Source of the DNA: Candidatus Nitrotoga sp. 1052
Lineage (GTDB): Bacteria; Pseudomonadota; Gammaproteobacteria; Burkholderiales; Gallionellaceae
DNA: 56,093 nucleotides
Direction of reading: 5' to 3'
Assembly: GCF_927312905.1 (NCBI RefSeq)
Contig: NZ_CAKMHQ010000036.1
Span: 1-56,093 of the forward strand
Shown here: positions 47,302-56,093 of the stretch, one piece after another
How the letters are laid out: every line of letters starts with the position of its first letter
Numbering within the stretch: the first letter of the stretch is position 1
Translations under genes and position numbers: made by a program
The notes under the pieces: generated by a model
Databases searched by the model: none
Told to the model about the DNA's origin: nothing
The model's input: only the letters and a program-made list of their open reading frames with translations

Positions 47302-48168
47302 CTATGCAAAGCGCCCGTTGCGGAAATCGTCCATCGCTTGATGGATCTCTTCCTGCGTGTTCATCACAAACGGCCCGTACTGCACGATCGGTTCGTTGAG
47401 CGGTTTGCCGGCGATAAGAAGCAGACGCGCATCTTCCGTCGCTGTGAGCGTCACGCCATCGGCTTCCGTTATATTGTTCAAAATACCCATGCGATGAGAC
47501 TCCACCAGCGTGTCACCAACCTTCACCGCGCCGCGATAGACGTAGATGAAAGCGTTATGCGTGGCAGGCAATGCCGTCGAGAACGAAGCGCCCGCAGGCA
47601 AGTGAATGTCCAGATACATTGGTTCTGTATCTTCGCGTGTAACAACGCCTGCCACGCCGTTGCTTGTTCCAGCAATCACACGCACGGTAACGTTTTCTGC
47701 CGTTACGTATTCTGGAATCTCCTGGCTTGCGATGTCGCGATACCAAGGCTCGGCCATCTTACGCTTCGCAGGCAGGTTGAGCCACAGCTGAAAACCTTCC
47801 ATCACGCCATCTTTTTGCTCGGGAATTTCAGAATGAATTATGCCGCGTCCAGCAGTCATCCACTGAACGTCACCATGTTTCAGCAGCCCCTCGTGTCCTG
47901 CATTATCTCGATGCCGCATACGTCCGGACAGCATATAGGTAACCGTCTCGAAACCACGATGCGGGTGATCCGGGAAACCCGCGATGTAGTCGTCCGGGTT
48001 GTCGCTGCCGAATGCATCCAGCATTAAAAATGGATCAAGGCGGTGCTGCAGCTTGCCCGTAAGCACGCGGGTCAGTTTCACGCCTGCGCCATCCGAGGTG
48101 GCAACACCTTCGATGATGCGGTCGACACCGCGCGATTGGTGCAGCATTGTTTGATTGATGGTGTTCAT
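47302..48168 (-). CDS. Pirin-family bicupin protein
   Basis: 288 residues. GAGGAG precedes the ATG. The N-terminal cupin has FPDHPHRGFETVTYMLSGRM and GDVQWMTAGRGIIHSE, with His residues and Glu for one metal. The C-terminal cupin is less conserved. E. coli YhhW of this family is a quercetin dioxygenase; others are redox sensors or cofactors. The enzyme's natural substrate is not known. It is the first gene of the pirin-alkene reductase pair, 90 bases from the divergent LysR gene. Confidence 0.93.
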   Translation of the reverse strand: MNTINQTMLHQSRGVDRIIEGVATSDGAGVKLTRVLTGKLQHRLDPFLMLDAFGSDNPDDYIAGFPDHPHRGFETVTYMLSGRMRHRDNAGHEGLLKHGDVQWMTAGRGIIHSEIPEQKDGVMEGFQLWLNLPAKRKMAEPWYRDIASQEIPEYVTAENVTVRVIAGTSNGVAGVVTREDTEPMYLDIHLPAGASFSTALPATHNAFIYVYRGAVKVGDTLVESHRMGILNNITEADGVTLTATEDARLLLIAGKPLNEPIVQYGPFVMNTQEEIHQAMDDFRNGRFA

Positions 48169-48258
48169 GTTGACTCCTCAATTGACAGATAGTGAGTACA
48201 TATTAGACGGCTCGAAAAAATAGATAAAGCCATGAATATGGGATAAACTGTTCCACAA

Positions 48259-49158
48259 ATGGAACAAAAAAATATCTCCGCTGACGACTACATCCTATTC
48301 GCCGCCATCGTCGAGCAAGAAAGTTTGGTGCGTGCAGCAGAACATCTCGGCATGCCCAAAGCCACGGTCTCTCGCCGCTTGACGAATCTTGAAGCATCAC
48401 TTGGACAGAGGCTGCTGTTGCGCACTACTCGTCGACTCACACTCACCGACTTTGGGCAGGAATTCCTTGATCATTGTCGGCGCGTTGCAGAAGAGGTCGC
48501 TATCACGCAAGATTTCGTGCGCAGTCAGGATGTGCAGCCGCGTGGACGCTTGCGCGTCTCCATGCCGGGTGACTATGCCAGACACTATTTCTCGCGCGCC
48601 ATCGCCACTTTCATCGAAACCTATCCCGAGATACAACTTGATCTCGATCTGTCTTCGAGGCGCGTTGATCTGATCGGCGAACGCTTCGACCTTGCCATTC
48701 GAATGGGTGCGCTGGAAAACGACTCCACGCTGGTGGCACGCAAGATAGACGAGCTTCGTTTCGGCCTTTACGCCAGCCCTATTTATCTCGCACTTCATGC
48801 TGCACCGCGGCATCCTGATGAGCTGGAGCATCATGCGGCGGTTCGTTTGCTCTCGGCACGAGGAAGCGCAGTCCCATGGAAACTAATACGTGACAAGGCT
48901 GTTTGGGAAGGGGTTCCACCCGGACGTCTCACCCTGAATTCACCTGACATGATCCAGCAGCTTCTGCTGGATGGTGCTGGTATCGGTGCGTTACCGGATT
49001 ATTTTGTGGCAGAAGACGTGCGCCACAAACGTTTGGTGCGGATATTATCGAAGTGGTGTCTACCCGTCGTCCCCGCCTGGGCAGTGATGCCCATGCGCCG
49101 CTACCTGCCCGCCAAGACGCGCGCCTTTCTTGCGCATCTTGAGCAGTTTATGGAGTGA
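48259..49158 (+). CDS. LysR-family transcriptional regulator
   Basis: 299 residues. The N-terminal winged helix-turn-helix is at about residues 8-66 (LVRAAEHLGMPKATVSRRLT, then LEASLGQRLLLRTTRRLTLT). The effector-binding domain follows (about 92-295). It resembles the CrgA/DmlR branch of single-effector LysR proteins. Divergent from the pirin/ene-reductase pair, which it most likely controls from the 90-base spacer. No classic T-N11-A site was fixed by eye. The effector is unknown. Confidence 0.93.
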   Translation: MEQKNISADDYILFAAIVEQESLVRAAEHLGMPKATVSRRLTNLEASLGQRLLLRTTRRLTLTDFGQEFLDHCRRVAEEVAITQDFVRSQDVQPRGRLRVSMPGDYARHYFSRAIATFIETYPEIQLDLDLSSRRVDLIGERFDLAIRMGALENDSTLVARKIDELRFGLYASPIYLALHAAPRHPDELEHHAAVRLLSARGSAVPWKLIRDKAVWEGVPPGRLTLNSPDMIQQLLLDGAGIGALPDYFVAEDVRHKRLVRILSKWCLPVVPAWAVMPMRRYLPAKTRAFLAHLEQFME

Positions 49159-49404
49159 GGGTGATCGAGGAAATATTGATGCTCTCACTCTGCATGCCGT
49201 TGGTCGTGATATGACCACGGCTATGTTGCGGTTAGTGAAGTGCCTGAGAGTATTCGATACAATCCAGCTATCCGGATGGTGAACTCTGATGGCCTGACGG
49301 TGAAACTTGTGGCACGATGATGAAACCTTATGCTGAAAGCAGTCATGCGCGACGAATATGCCTGAACATTGTGAACACATCGCTTTAGACAGTCGCCCGC
49401 ACTG

Positions 49405-51780
49405 ATGAAACTGCGCAAACTCTCAATCTGGTTTTCTGTGGGGGTGCTGCTGGTATTGGGCGCGAATATGTTATGTGTCGTGCTGATTGAGCAGGCGTAC
49501 AGCAAAATGATGGCCGTGCAAGAGCATCGGCGGCTGTCCATTCAATTGTCCAACGAACTGCAACAAGAGACCGAGCAACTGGCCAGTTTGGTGCGCGCCT
49601 ACACGACCACCGGTGAACCGCGCTATCTGTTTTATTACTACGACATCCTCGCCGTACGTCAGGGCAAAAAATCCGCGCCTGCCATGTTTAATCCCGCGAC
49701 TTATTGGGATGATGTGATTGCAGAGCGGGTGCTGCATGTCCTACCCGAACAAGTTGAACGCCATGTATTAACGGACAGGATGCGCGCTTTGGGTTTCAAC
49801 GCACAGGAACTCCAGACACTAACACAGGTTTTCGCGGCCACCGAGGCCATGAAACAAACCGAACAGATCGCTTTTGCCGCTACGCAAGGGCTTTATGACC
49901 CAGACAAACGTGCATTCGTTTCCGAAGGGACTCCCCGCCTCGATTTTGCCAGCAAGCTGGTTTACAGCCAGGCTTATAACGAGCTGAAAGCCAATTTGGC
50001 ACACGCTGTAGAGGGGCTGAAGGAACAAGTCAGCAAGCGAACTCAGGGCGAGGTCGAGCAAGCAACCGCACGCTTGCAGCGGCTCATTATGGTTTTGCTG
50101 GCAAGCATGGCGGTCACCATCTGTCTGGTTGGGTTAGCTTTTAATACCGTGCGTCGCCAAGTATTAAAGCCGATCGAGCGACTCAAGCTGTCTGCCGACC
50201 GATTGTCCGCGGGTAACTACACCAGCCGCACCCGACTGGATTCGGCACGGGACTCAGAGGTAGATGAGCTGGCCGTGTTGAGCGAGACGTTTGATAGTAT
50301 GGCGCAATCAATTGAAGCCGATATCAGCCGCCGTCAAACCGTACAGGTGGCATTGGAAAAAGCACGCAATCAAGCCGAGAATGCGACCAAGATCAAATCC
50401 ATGTTTTTGGCTACGATGAGCCATGAAATTCGCACGCCCATGAACGCTATTCTTGGTATGGCCTACTTAGCGCTAAAAACAGACCTGAATACGCGTCAGC
50501 GCGATTACGTTTCCAAGGTGCATAACGCCGCCAAGATGTTGATGGACATCATAAATAACGTCCTGGATTTTTCCAAGATTGAAGCTGGCAAGCTGGAGCT
50601 GGAACAAAATCGCTTTCTAGTTGAGGAGGTAGTTTCAAATGCTTTGGCCTTGTTGCAGCAACGCGCTTACGAAAAAGAAGTGGAATTATTGTTCGAAGTG
50701 GACACCCCTTATTTGCTGGATGAAGGTGGCGCTTTAGTTGGGGATGCGCTGCGCCTAGGGCAAATCCTTATCAACCTGTTATCTAACGCCATCAAATTTA
50801 CGCATAACGGTCATGTCAAGTTGACACTGGGCATCGACGTACAAGATGCCGAATCGATGACACTACGCTTTACCGTGAGCGATACGGGTATCGGTATGAC
50901 GGCGGAACAGATAGAACACTTATTCCAAGAGTTCAGCCAGGCGGATGGCTCCACCACGCGAAAATACGGGGGGACGGGCTTGGGGCTAGCGATTGCCAAG
51001 CGTTTTGTCGAGCTGATGGGAGGGCGTATCTGGGTGGAAAGCAAACCCGATGCAGGCTCGCGCTTTATCTTTACCGCCCGCCTCTTGCGCGCGCAACAGC
51101 GCACGGCTACCCCAGCGAGCTTGCCCGGCGTACAGACCCTGCGCGTTTTGGTCGTGGACGATCAACCCGAAGCGCGCATGGCGCTGGTTAAAATGCTGCG
51201 TCATCTTGGCGTGGGTCAGACACCGAGAGCCGGCATCGACAGCGCCGAAAACGGGCAGACTGCGCTAGAGATGATTGCCGAGGCACGGCAACAAAGCCGC
51301 CCCTATCATCTGCTTATGCTGGACTGGGTCATGCCCGACATGGACGGCGAACAAGTCTTGCGCAGTCTGCATGCACAACCTCCAGACAACCAGCCATTAC
51401 CGGTAATCGTCTCCGCCTACGATACGGATTTCATGCACGACACGGCCTCCAGGTTGAATGCTCATCTATTCTTGTCCAAACCTGTATTGCCTGAGGCGCT
51501 GCGGCATTTACTCAAAAATCTGTCGGAGAATGCGCCCGCATCGCCGCCGTATGAACCAAGCGCACAGCCAGAGGCTGTCACGCTACCAGGGCAATGGCCA
51601 GACTGTTTGTCCCAACTCAGAATATTGCTGAGAGAATGCAATGTTGAGGCGGCAGATTTATGGCAAGCCCACATGCCCACATTTTCAAGCCTGCTGCCAG
51701 TGCAAACCGTACATCGCATCTCGGTGGCGCTGGATAATTTTGATTTTGATATTGCCCTGGCCTTGTTGCCGGAATCTTGA
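49405..51780 (+). CDS. Hybrid sensor histidine kinase
   Basis: 791 residues. Membrane helices at about 7-27 and 228-250 frame a periplasmic helical sensor (about 200 residues). A HAMP domain (about 250-305) leads to HisKA with His340 in MSHEIRTPMNAILG and to HATPase with NLLSNAIKFT and GGTGLGLAIAKRFVELMGG. The receiver domain has Asp640 in LMLDWVMPDMDG and Lys in LFLSKP. The tail (about 720-791) resembles a helical phosphotransfer remnant, but no Hpt His is evident. The cognate partner is probably the REC-GGDEF protein 45 bases later. A PBP-like protein and porin in the same cluster may supply the signal. Confidence 0.93.
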   Translation: MKLRKLSIWFSVGVLLVLGANMLCVVLIEQAYSKMMAVQEHRRLSIQLSNELQQETEQLASLVRAYTTTGEPRYLFYYYDILAVRQGKKSAPAMFNPATYWDDVIAERVLHVLPEQVERHVLTDRMRALGFNAQELQTLTQVFAATEAMKQTEQIAFAATQGLYDPDKRAFVSEGTPRLDFASKLVYSQAYNELKANLAHAVEGLKEQVSKRTQGEVEQATARLQRLIMVLLASMAVTICLVGLAFNTVRRQVLKPIERLKLSADRLSAGNYTSRTRLDSARDSEVDELAVLSETFDSMAQSIEADISRRQTVQVALEKARNQAENATKIKSMFLATMSHEIRTPMNAILGMAYLALKTDLNTRQRDYVSKVHNAAKMLMDIINNVLDFSKIEAGKLELEQNRFLVEEVVSNALALLQQRAYEKEVELLFEVDTPYLLDEGGALVGDALRLGQILINLLSNAIKFTHNGHVKLTLGIDVQDAESMTLRFTVSDTGIGMTAEQIEHLFQEFSQADGSTTRKYGGTGLGLAIAKRFVELMGGRIWVESKPDAGSRFIFTARLLRAQQRTATPASLPGVQTLRVLVVDDQPEARMALVKMLRHLGVGQTPRAGIDSAENGQTALEMIAEARQQSRPYHLLMLDWVMPDMDGEQVLRSLHAQPPDNQPLPVIVSAYDTDFMHDTASRLNAHLFLSKPVLPEALRHLLKNLSENAPASPPYEPSAQPEAVTLPGQWPDCLSQLRILLRECNVEAADLWQAHMPTFSSLLPVQTVHRISVALDNFDFDIALALLPES

Positions 51781-51825
51781 AACTTTAAAACCTTGAAACT
51801 TTATAACATAGCGGAATACAACCCC

Positions 51826-52764
51826 ATGTTTGCCAAAACAGAACGCGCGACTATCTTGCTGGTGGACGACGTGCCCGCCAACCTGAGCGTGTTGAGCAGT
51901 ATCTTGCGCGAGGATTACCGTGTCCAGTTGGCGACCAGCGGCGCCAAAGCCCTGGCACTAGTTGCGGCCAGCTCGCCGGATTTGATTTTGCTGGATGTGA
52001 TGATGCCGGAGATGGATGGTTATGAAGTCTGCAAACGCCTCAAGGCCAATCCAGACACGTGTGATATTCCCGTGTTGTTCGTCACCGCCCGCAATCAAAC
52101 CGAAGATGAAGAACTTGGACTGACGCTGGGCGCAATGGACTATATTCATAAGCCGATTAGCCCGCCGATTATCAAAGCACGGGTGCGCAACCACATTGCG
52201 CTCAAACTGCAAACCGATGCGTTAAAACGCCTTTCGTTCATGGATGGACTAACCCAGGTCGCCAATCGACGTCGTTTCGACGAAACGCTGGGCAACGAGC
52301 TGCGGCGTGCGGCACGGCAGCAACATGAACTGTCCTTGCTGATGCTGGACGTGGATTACTTCAAACTGTTTAACGACCACTATGGTCACGGCTTGGGTGA
52401 TCAGTGTTTGACGCGGGTCGCCCAAGTCATGCAGGCCGAGATTAACCGTCCGATGGATTTGATAGCGCGTTACGGCGGCGAAGAATTTGTCATTTTGCTA
52501 CCAGAAACCGATCTGGAAGGTGCGCGCAAAGTGGCCGAGTCCTTGCGCAAAACCGTTGCTGCCATGCAGATTTCCCACGCCCACTCACCGGCCGCAGCAC
52601 ATATCACGATCAGCATCGGGGTCGCTTGCAACACCCAGAGCGAAACAAACTCAGCTGCGGAGTTGCTCGAGCTGGCTGACCAGGCGCTCTACCTAGCCAA
52701 ACAATCTGGACGCAATCAGGTAAAGTCTTGGCATCACAAAAAATCCACCCCGAGGAACGTCTAA
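51826..52764 (+). CDS. Response regulator diguanylate cyclase (REC-GGDEF)
   Basis: 312 residues from the ATG at 51826; a TTG 11 codons earlier is an alternative. The N-terminal receiver has Asp57 in LILLDVMMPEMDG and the conserved Lys in YIHKPISPP. The GGDEF domain has the active GGEEF at about residues 217-221 and an intact inhibitory I-site RPMD at 208-211, so it should make c-di-GMP with product feedback. DGLTQVANRRRFDE is the domain entry. It acts downstream of the hybrid kinase and should raise c-di-GMP, favouring biofilm or attachment. Confidence 0.95.
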   Translation: MFAKTERATILLVDDVPANLSVLSSILREDYRVQLATSGAKALALVAASSPDLILLDVMMPEMDGYEVCKRLKANPDTCDIPVLFVTARNQTEDEELGLTLGAMDYIHKPISPPIIKARVRNHIALKLQTDALKRLSFMDGLTQVANRRRFDETLGNELRRAARQQHELSLLMLDVDYFKLFNDHYGHGLGDQCLTRVAQVMQAEINRPMDLIARYGGEEFVILLPETDLEGARKVAESLRKTVAAMQISHAHSPAAAHITISIGVACNTQSETNSAAELLELADQALYLAKQSGRNQVKSWHHKKSTPRNV

Positions 52765-52766
52765 GC

Positions 52767-53855
52767 ATGCGCATAATCTGGCAAAAATTACCTTGGCTCA
52801 TCGTGCTGATTTTGGCGCTGATGGTTTGGAAATACCCACCGTTACTGCCGTGGATACTCTTGATAGCGGTCATTTTCATGTGCTGGTTTAGCCCAAAGCG
52901 CGGTCTGATTGGTCCGGTGAGCTTGCCCGCAGACGATGCATTTTTATCCACCGAGCAGGTGCAGTGGTGGTACTGGACGGGCCATCTGGAAACGGAAGAC
53001 GGCCAGCGTTTCGGTTTTGAAGTGGTGTTTTTTAGCTTCGATGCTTTCCTGTTCATGCGCGATCAGCTGGTGCAAGCGGCCATCACCGATGTGAACGGTA
53101 ATCGCTTTGAATTCAAGGAATTTGTCGAATTCCATCTTCCCAACAAAACCCCCAATGGCTTCAAGCTCAGTGCCGGTGCGAACAAATCCGTCACCGCGGT
53201 GGGTGGCAATGGCACAGATCATTTGCACAGCGCAATCGGCGATTACGTGCTGGATATTGACCTGCAATCAACCAAACCGCCCGCGCTGCACTACGGCGGC
53301 GACGCACACCCCTATGTTTTTGGCGGCTACACCTACTAGTACTCGCGCACTCACATGGCGACGACTGGCACCTTGAGTATTAAAGACAAGTCTTACAAAG
53401 TCACCGGAACCAGCTGGTTTGACCGCCAGTACGGCGAGCTGTTTCAAGCGATCGATAAAGGCTGGCAATGGTTTGCCATCGAACTGGCAGACAACCGCCA
53501 ATTCATGCTGTTCGATTTCAACGGCGAAGATGCCACGGTAGAAAAATCAGGTTCAATCACCGACGTACAGGGGCGAACCACAAATCTCGCCGCACATCAA
53601 TTCGACGTGGCCATACTGGATTACTGGACCAGCCCCACCACTGGCTGCACCTATCCCGCCGGCTGGACGGTGACAATCGGCAGCGAAACATTCACCGTGC
53701 AGCCTGCCGTGCAAAACCAGGAACTGCGCGGCAGCCACAGCTTCTGGGTCGGTCCGGTGTATTGGGAAGGCGCGTGCACCGTCAGCGGCGCAGTAAGCGG
53801 CCAGGCCTATGTGGAGCTAAATGGCTATTGCAAATGTCCAAAGCCTGCGCATTGA
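52767..53855 (+). pseudogene. AttH/CrtC-like protein with in-frame amber stop
   Basis: The frame from the ATG at 52767 (GAGGAA upstream) runs for 190 codons to a TAG at 53337-53339 and continues in the same frame to the TGA at 53853-53855. Restored, the protein would be about 362 residues: an N-terminal membrane helix, then a lipocalin-like AttH/CrtC (hydroxyneurosporene hydratase-like) fold. Signs before the stop: QVQWWYWTGHLETEDGQRFG; after it: TSWFDRQYGELFQ and SFWVGPVYWEGACTVSG. The break reads GGYTY-stop-YSRTHMA, where homologues usually have Tyr. A reader stopping there yields a truncated protein. The function is unknown; CrtC acts in carotenoid synthesis, but no carotenoid genes are near. 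Confidence 0.75.
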
Positions 53856-53956
53856 GCAAACCTGCCAAGGAAAAGTCAAACGGTTATAATTTGCCGCGTT
53901 CTCAATAGAGCCGTTGAATTCTAAAATCCTGCAGCCGCCTTGATCCGCCTCATACA

Positions 53957-55276
53957 ATGCTAATGACCATGCAAAAGCGGCTTAGAAATAGTTCGCGCAC
54001 GCTTGCCTGCCTCCTACTCGGCGCAGTCAGCTTATCGACGCAAGCCGTCGATTTTTCCCTGTCGGGTTATGGCACGATAGGCTATGCCATATCCGACCAA
54101 AACTACACCTATCAGCGTTATATCAATAACAAAGGCAGCTTCGAACGTGACACCATATTCGGCGCACAATTAAATGCCCAATTCAATCCCGAATGGAGCG
54201 CAACGCTACAAGTCAACGTAGCGCCGCCCGCACTGCTAAGTGACAATCAAAACTGGCAACCAACCTTTACTTGGGCATTTTTATCCTACCGTCCGACTAA
54301 CGATTGGTTGTTTCGCGTAGGGAAATTACGTATTCCCTTTTACCTGAATTCCGAGAATGCCAACATAGGCAAGACTTACGTGTCCGCCCGCTTGCCGGTT
54401 GAGGTTTATGCCTCCGCATCTACGGTGGACTTCATTGGGGCATCGTTCGCCAAGACCTGGCAGCTCAACGAGAACGAATTCATTCTCGATGGCTATTGGG
54501 GGAATGCCGTGAATGAATCATGGCGCTTCTATGCGCGTGACCCCGGTAATGTACTCACCAAAAGCGGTGCGGCGGGTGAATTCTTTGCACCCTTGGCGAT
54601 CGAGTCAAAAGGACTGCGGCTGAGCTTGAATCGCGGCGGAAACACCTTTTTGGCGGGTATGCATTTCGCCGATACCACGGCACGCAACGGCACGACACTG
54701 GGGCCTTCGACGTACGTGCCCGCGCCGGCTGGCGGTTGCGCACCGATTGGTATCCCGCCGGCATTCATTGGTGACTATTACTGCCCTGCTGCGGACGGCC
54801 CATCCAAGATACAAACCGTTACCACCAATTTAGGTGCCAGCATTGATTTGGGGCACGGCTTTCGCACAATCGGCGAATATGTCAGACGCAAAAATGAAGG
54901 CTCAACCCTCTCTCCCGACAGCAAAGGTTTTTACCTGAGTCTGCAAAAAGAAATCGGTGACTGGACACCCTATCTGACCTACGCCAAGCTAACCACGAAA
55001 AACCGCGACCTGTATCAGGCGGTAAATGGCGTTCAGACGATTATCCCGGCGGTCAATGCTTTTGAACGCAACCTAGCCGATGCGATGGTGGTGTATAACC
55101 AAAACACATGGGCGCTCGGCACCTCCTGCTCACTTGGCATCAACAGCAAAATCAAAGCCGAATGGTCTGTCGTGCAAACCGGCATCGCGTCCAGTTTTAT
55201 TGATGCGCCGCCGGGTGGAAAATCCGGCGATCAACGCATCAATGTGTTTTCTCTCTCTTACAACTTTACGTTCTAA
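53957..55276 (+). CDS. Outer-membrane porin-like beta-barrel protein
   Basis: 439 residues from the ATG at 53957 (53963 and 53969 are alternatives). The signal peptide ends near STQAVDF. The body has alternating hydrophobic strands and ends with the aromatic FSLSYNFTF, the C-terminal Phe used for BAM insertion. GYGTIGYAISDQNYTYQRY and WLFRVGKLRIPFYLNSENAN are typical of porins found next to PBP-like and signalling genes. The exact solute is unknown. It comes between the AttH-like gene and the periplasmic binding-like gene. Confidence 0.85.
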   Translation: MLMTMQKRLRNSSRTLACLLLGAVSLSTQAVDFSLSGYGTIGYAISDQNYTYQRYINNKGSFERDTIFGAQLNAQFNPEWSATLQVNVAPPALLSDNQNWQPTFTWAFLSYRPTNDWLFRVGKLRIPFYLNSENANIGKTYVSARLPVEVYASASTVDFIGASFAKTWQLNENEFILDGYWGNAVNESWRFYARDPGNVLTKSGAAGEFFAPLAIESKGLRLSLNRGGNTFLAGMHFADTTARNGTTLGPSTYVPAPAGGCAPIGIPPAFIGDYYCPAADGPSKIQTVTTNLGASIDLGHGFRTIGEYVRRKNEGSTLSPDSKGFYLSLQKEIGDWTPYLTYAKLTTKNRDLYQAVNGVQTIIPAVNAFERNLADAMVVYNQNTWALGTSCSLGINSKIKAEWSVVQTGIASSFIDAPPGGKSGDQRINVFSLSYNFTF

Positions 55277-55287
55277 GGGAGACAGCC

Positions 55288-55698
55288 ATGATGAAATTCA
55301 AACTCAAGCTGATCTCCGCGCTACTGGCGCTTGCGATATGCGAGGCGCATGCGGACAACGTGGTTGTCATCGGCCATGCTGGTCTAAGTAAGTTGAACGC
55401 GAATACCGTACAAAGAATATTTACCGGCAAGGTCATCGAAATCGATGGCGTGCATGTCACAGCGGTGAATCTCAAGGCAGGCGCATTGCGTGATCGTTTC
55501 TTGCAGCGCTACCTGAATCAGAAAGATGACAAATACACGGCTTATTGGACGGTGCGCCGCTTCATCGGCAAGGGTATCCCGCCAAGAGAGCTATCGAGTG
55601 CCGCCGAAGTTATTAGCTTTGTCCAAACCACACCCGGCGCCATCGGTTATATCGATGAAAACGAGTTGAAGCCGGAATTGAACGTGGTAAGCCGTTAA
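55288..55698 (+). CDS. Small phosphate-binding-like periplasmic protein
   Basis: 136 residues with a signal peptide (about 1-22, AHA). GGGAG precedes the ATG. The sequence resembles one lobe of PstS-type binding proteins: VVVIGHAGLSKLNANTVQRI, FTGKVIEIDGV, and TPGAIGYIDENEL near the end. It is far shorter than PstS (about 330), so it likely lacks the full two-lobe clamp. Proteins like this are found with a porin, hybrid kinase and REC-GGDEF gene, as here. It may serve as the kinase's periplasmic sensor; this is inferred from context. Confidence 0.78.
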   Translation: MMKFKLKLISALLALAICEAHADNVVVIGHAGLSKLNANTVQRIFTGKVIEIDGVHVTAVNLKAGALRDRFLQRYLNQKDDKYTAYWTVRRFIGKGIPPRELSSAAEVISFVQTTPGAIGYIDENELKPELNVVSR

Positions 55699-56093
55699 GA
55701 AAGCGTCAATTTATTCAGTGTTACCCGGCAAGTTTTTGCCTAGCCAGTTTTGTCCGACGAGATCGCACCTATTCAATACCCACAATAACTACATGGCCGG
55801 GTACATCATGAAGCCTTTTTGTTTTTACGCTCGTTTCAACCGACGGTTATGTGGTTTCACCAGCCGGGATGTGCTCATCCGTGCAACAGAAAGGTGCTTT
55901 GCCCGACAGTTTGTGCGGCGTTTTGGTGTCGGTACAAGCCACAAATGTTCTCCAGGATATCCGTGTTTGGTTCACCCATTGCCATCCCCTCATGACATTG
56001 GATTGACGCCACACTTCAAAACCCTACAATCCCCATATGGGGTGATGTTTTGTTCCGCGCAGGCCTTGACGTTGGCCGATGAGAAGTAGCCTG
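55699..56093. other. Window end, no gene recognised
   Basis: 395 bases after the binding-like gene. An ORF from 55718 is Cys/Arg-rich and shows no domain. A 12-bp palindrome CCCCATATGGGG lies at 56031-56042. Nothing else stands out. Confidence 0.4.

Noticed and set aside
53337-53339. TAG read as pyrrolysine or as selenocysteine-like recoding
   Set aside because: No such machinery is in the window, the family has Tyr there, and Sec uses TGA; a nonsense mutation or error is simpler.
55718-56089. 123-codon ORF at the window end
   Set aside because: Composition is unlike neighbouring genes and no domain, ribosome site or signal is seen.

Overview
The window looks like chromosomal DNA of a betaproteobacterium. 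The best guess, inferred from protein style and gene order only, is Nitrosomonadales (Gallionellaceae-like). It is mostly core genome in recognisable ancestral blocks: pal-cpoB-queE-queC followed by tRNA-Lys; gpmI-envC divergent from yibN-grxC-secB-gpsA; comF next to biotin genes; ftsK-lolA-rarA-serS. Younger material and gene debris lie between the blocks.

Layout. 1-5.8 kb: two consecutive pal/cpoB-like gene pairs with unusually repetitive, elongated proteins, then queE and queC. 5.8-6.1 kb: tRNA-Lys and tRNA-Thr behind a consensus promoter. 6.1-8.7 kb: a debris zone with an IS30-type transposase tail, a solitary AmrS-like radical SAM gene and a frameshifted dnaJ/cbpA tail. 8.7-13.7 kb, minus strand: gpmI-envC-ctpA-moeB. 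13.9-18.8 kb: a CHASE2 sensor, an SH3 protein, an M48 protease and a PglL-type ligase, set between gpmI and yibN, which are divergent neighbours in E. coli. 18.8-21.4 kb: yibN-grxC-secB-(SH3 gene)-gpsA. 21.8-23.3 kb: a CPBP protease, a REP-like hairpin and a BrnT/BrnA module whose toxin is frameshifted. 23.4-28.6 kb: trmL and comF on the minus strand, bioB-F-H-C on the plus strand. 28.6-35.2 kb: an accessory insert (recombinase-like remnant, small lipoprotein, GH13 enzyme, two unknown membrane proteins, CsgG-like lipoprotein) separating bioD from the other bio genes. 35.3-42.7 kb: bioD, ftsK, lolA, rarA and serS, with a reversed AT-rich beta-carbonic anhydrase between lolA and rarA. 42.8-49.2 kb: an unknown cytosolic protein, mltF, tRNA-Ser, a perfect 23-bp inverted repeat, and an ene-reductase/pirin pair divergent from a LysR regulator. 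49.4-55.7 kb: a signalling cluster of hybrid histidine kinase, REC-GGDEF diguanylate cyclase, an AttH/CrtC-like gene with an in-frame amber stop, an outer-membrane porin and a small phosphate-binding-like periplasmic protein.

Most notable: (1) the duplicated pal-cpoB cassette, where one CpoB has grown to 818 residues of mostly coiled coil and the other has lost its TPR domain, while both Pal-like proteins carry low-complexity linkers; (2) the CHASE2-SH3-M48 operon, whose sensor has a cytosolic domain I cannot classify; (3) the kinase/cyclase/porin/binding-protein cluster. Function assignments rest on motifs read by eye; no database search was possible.
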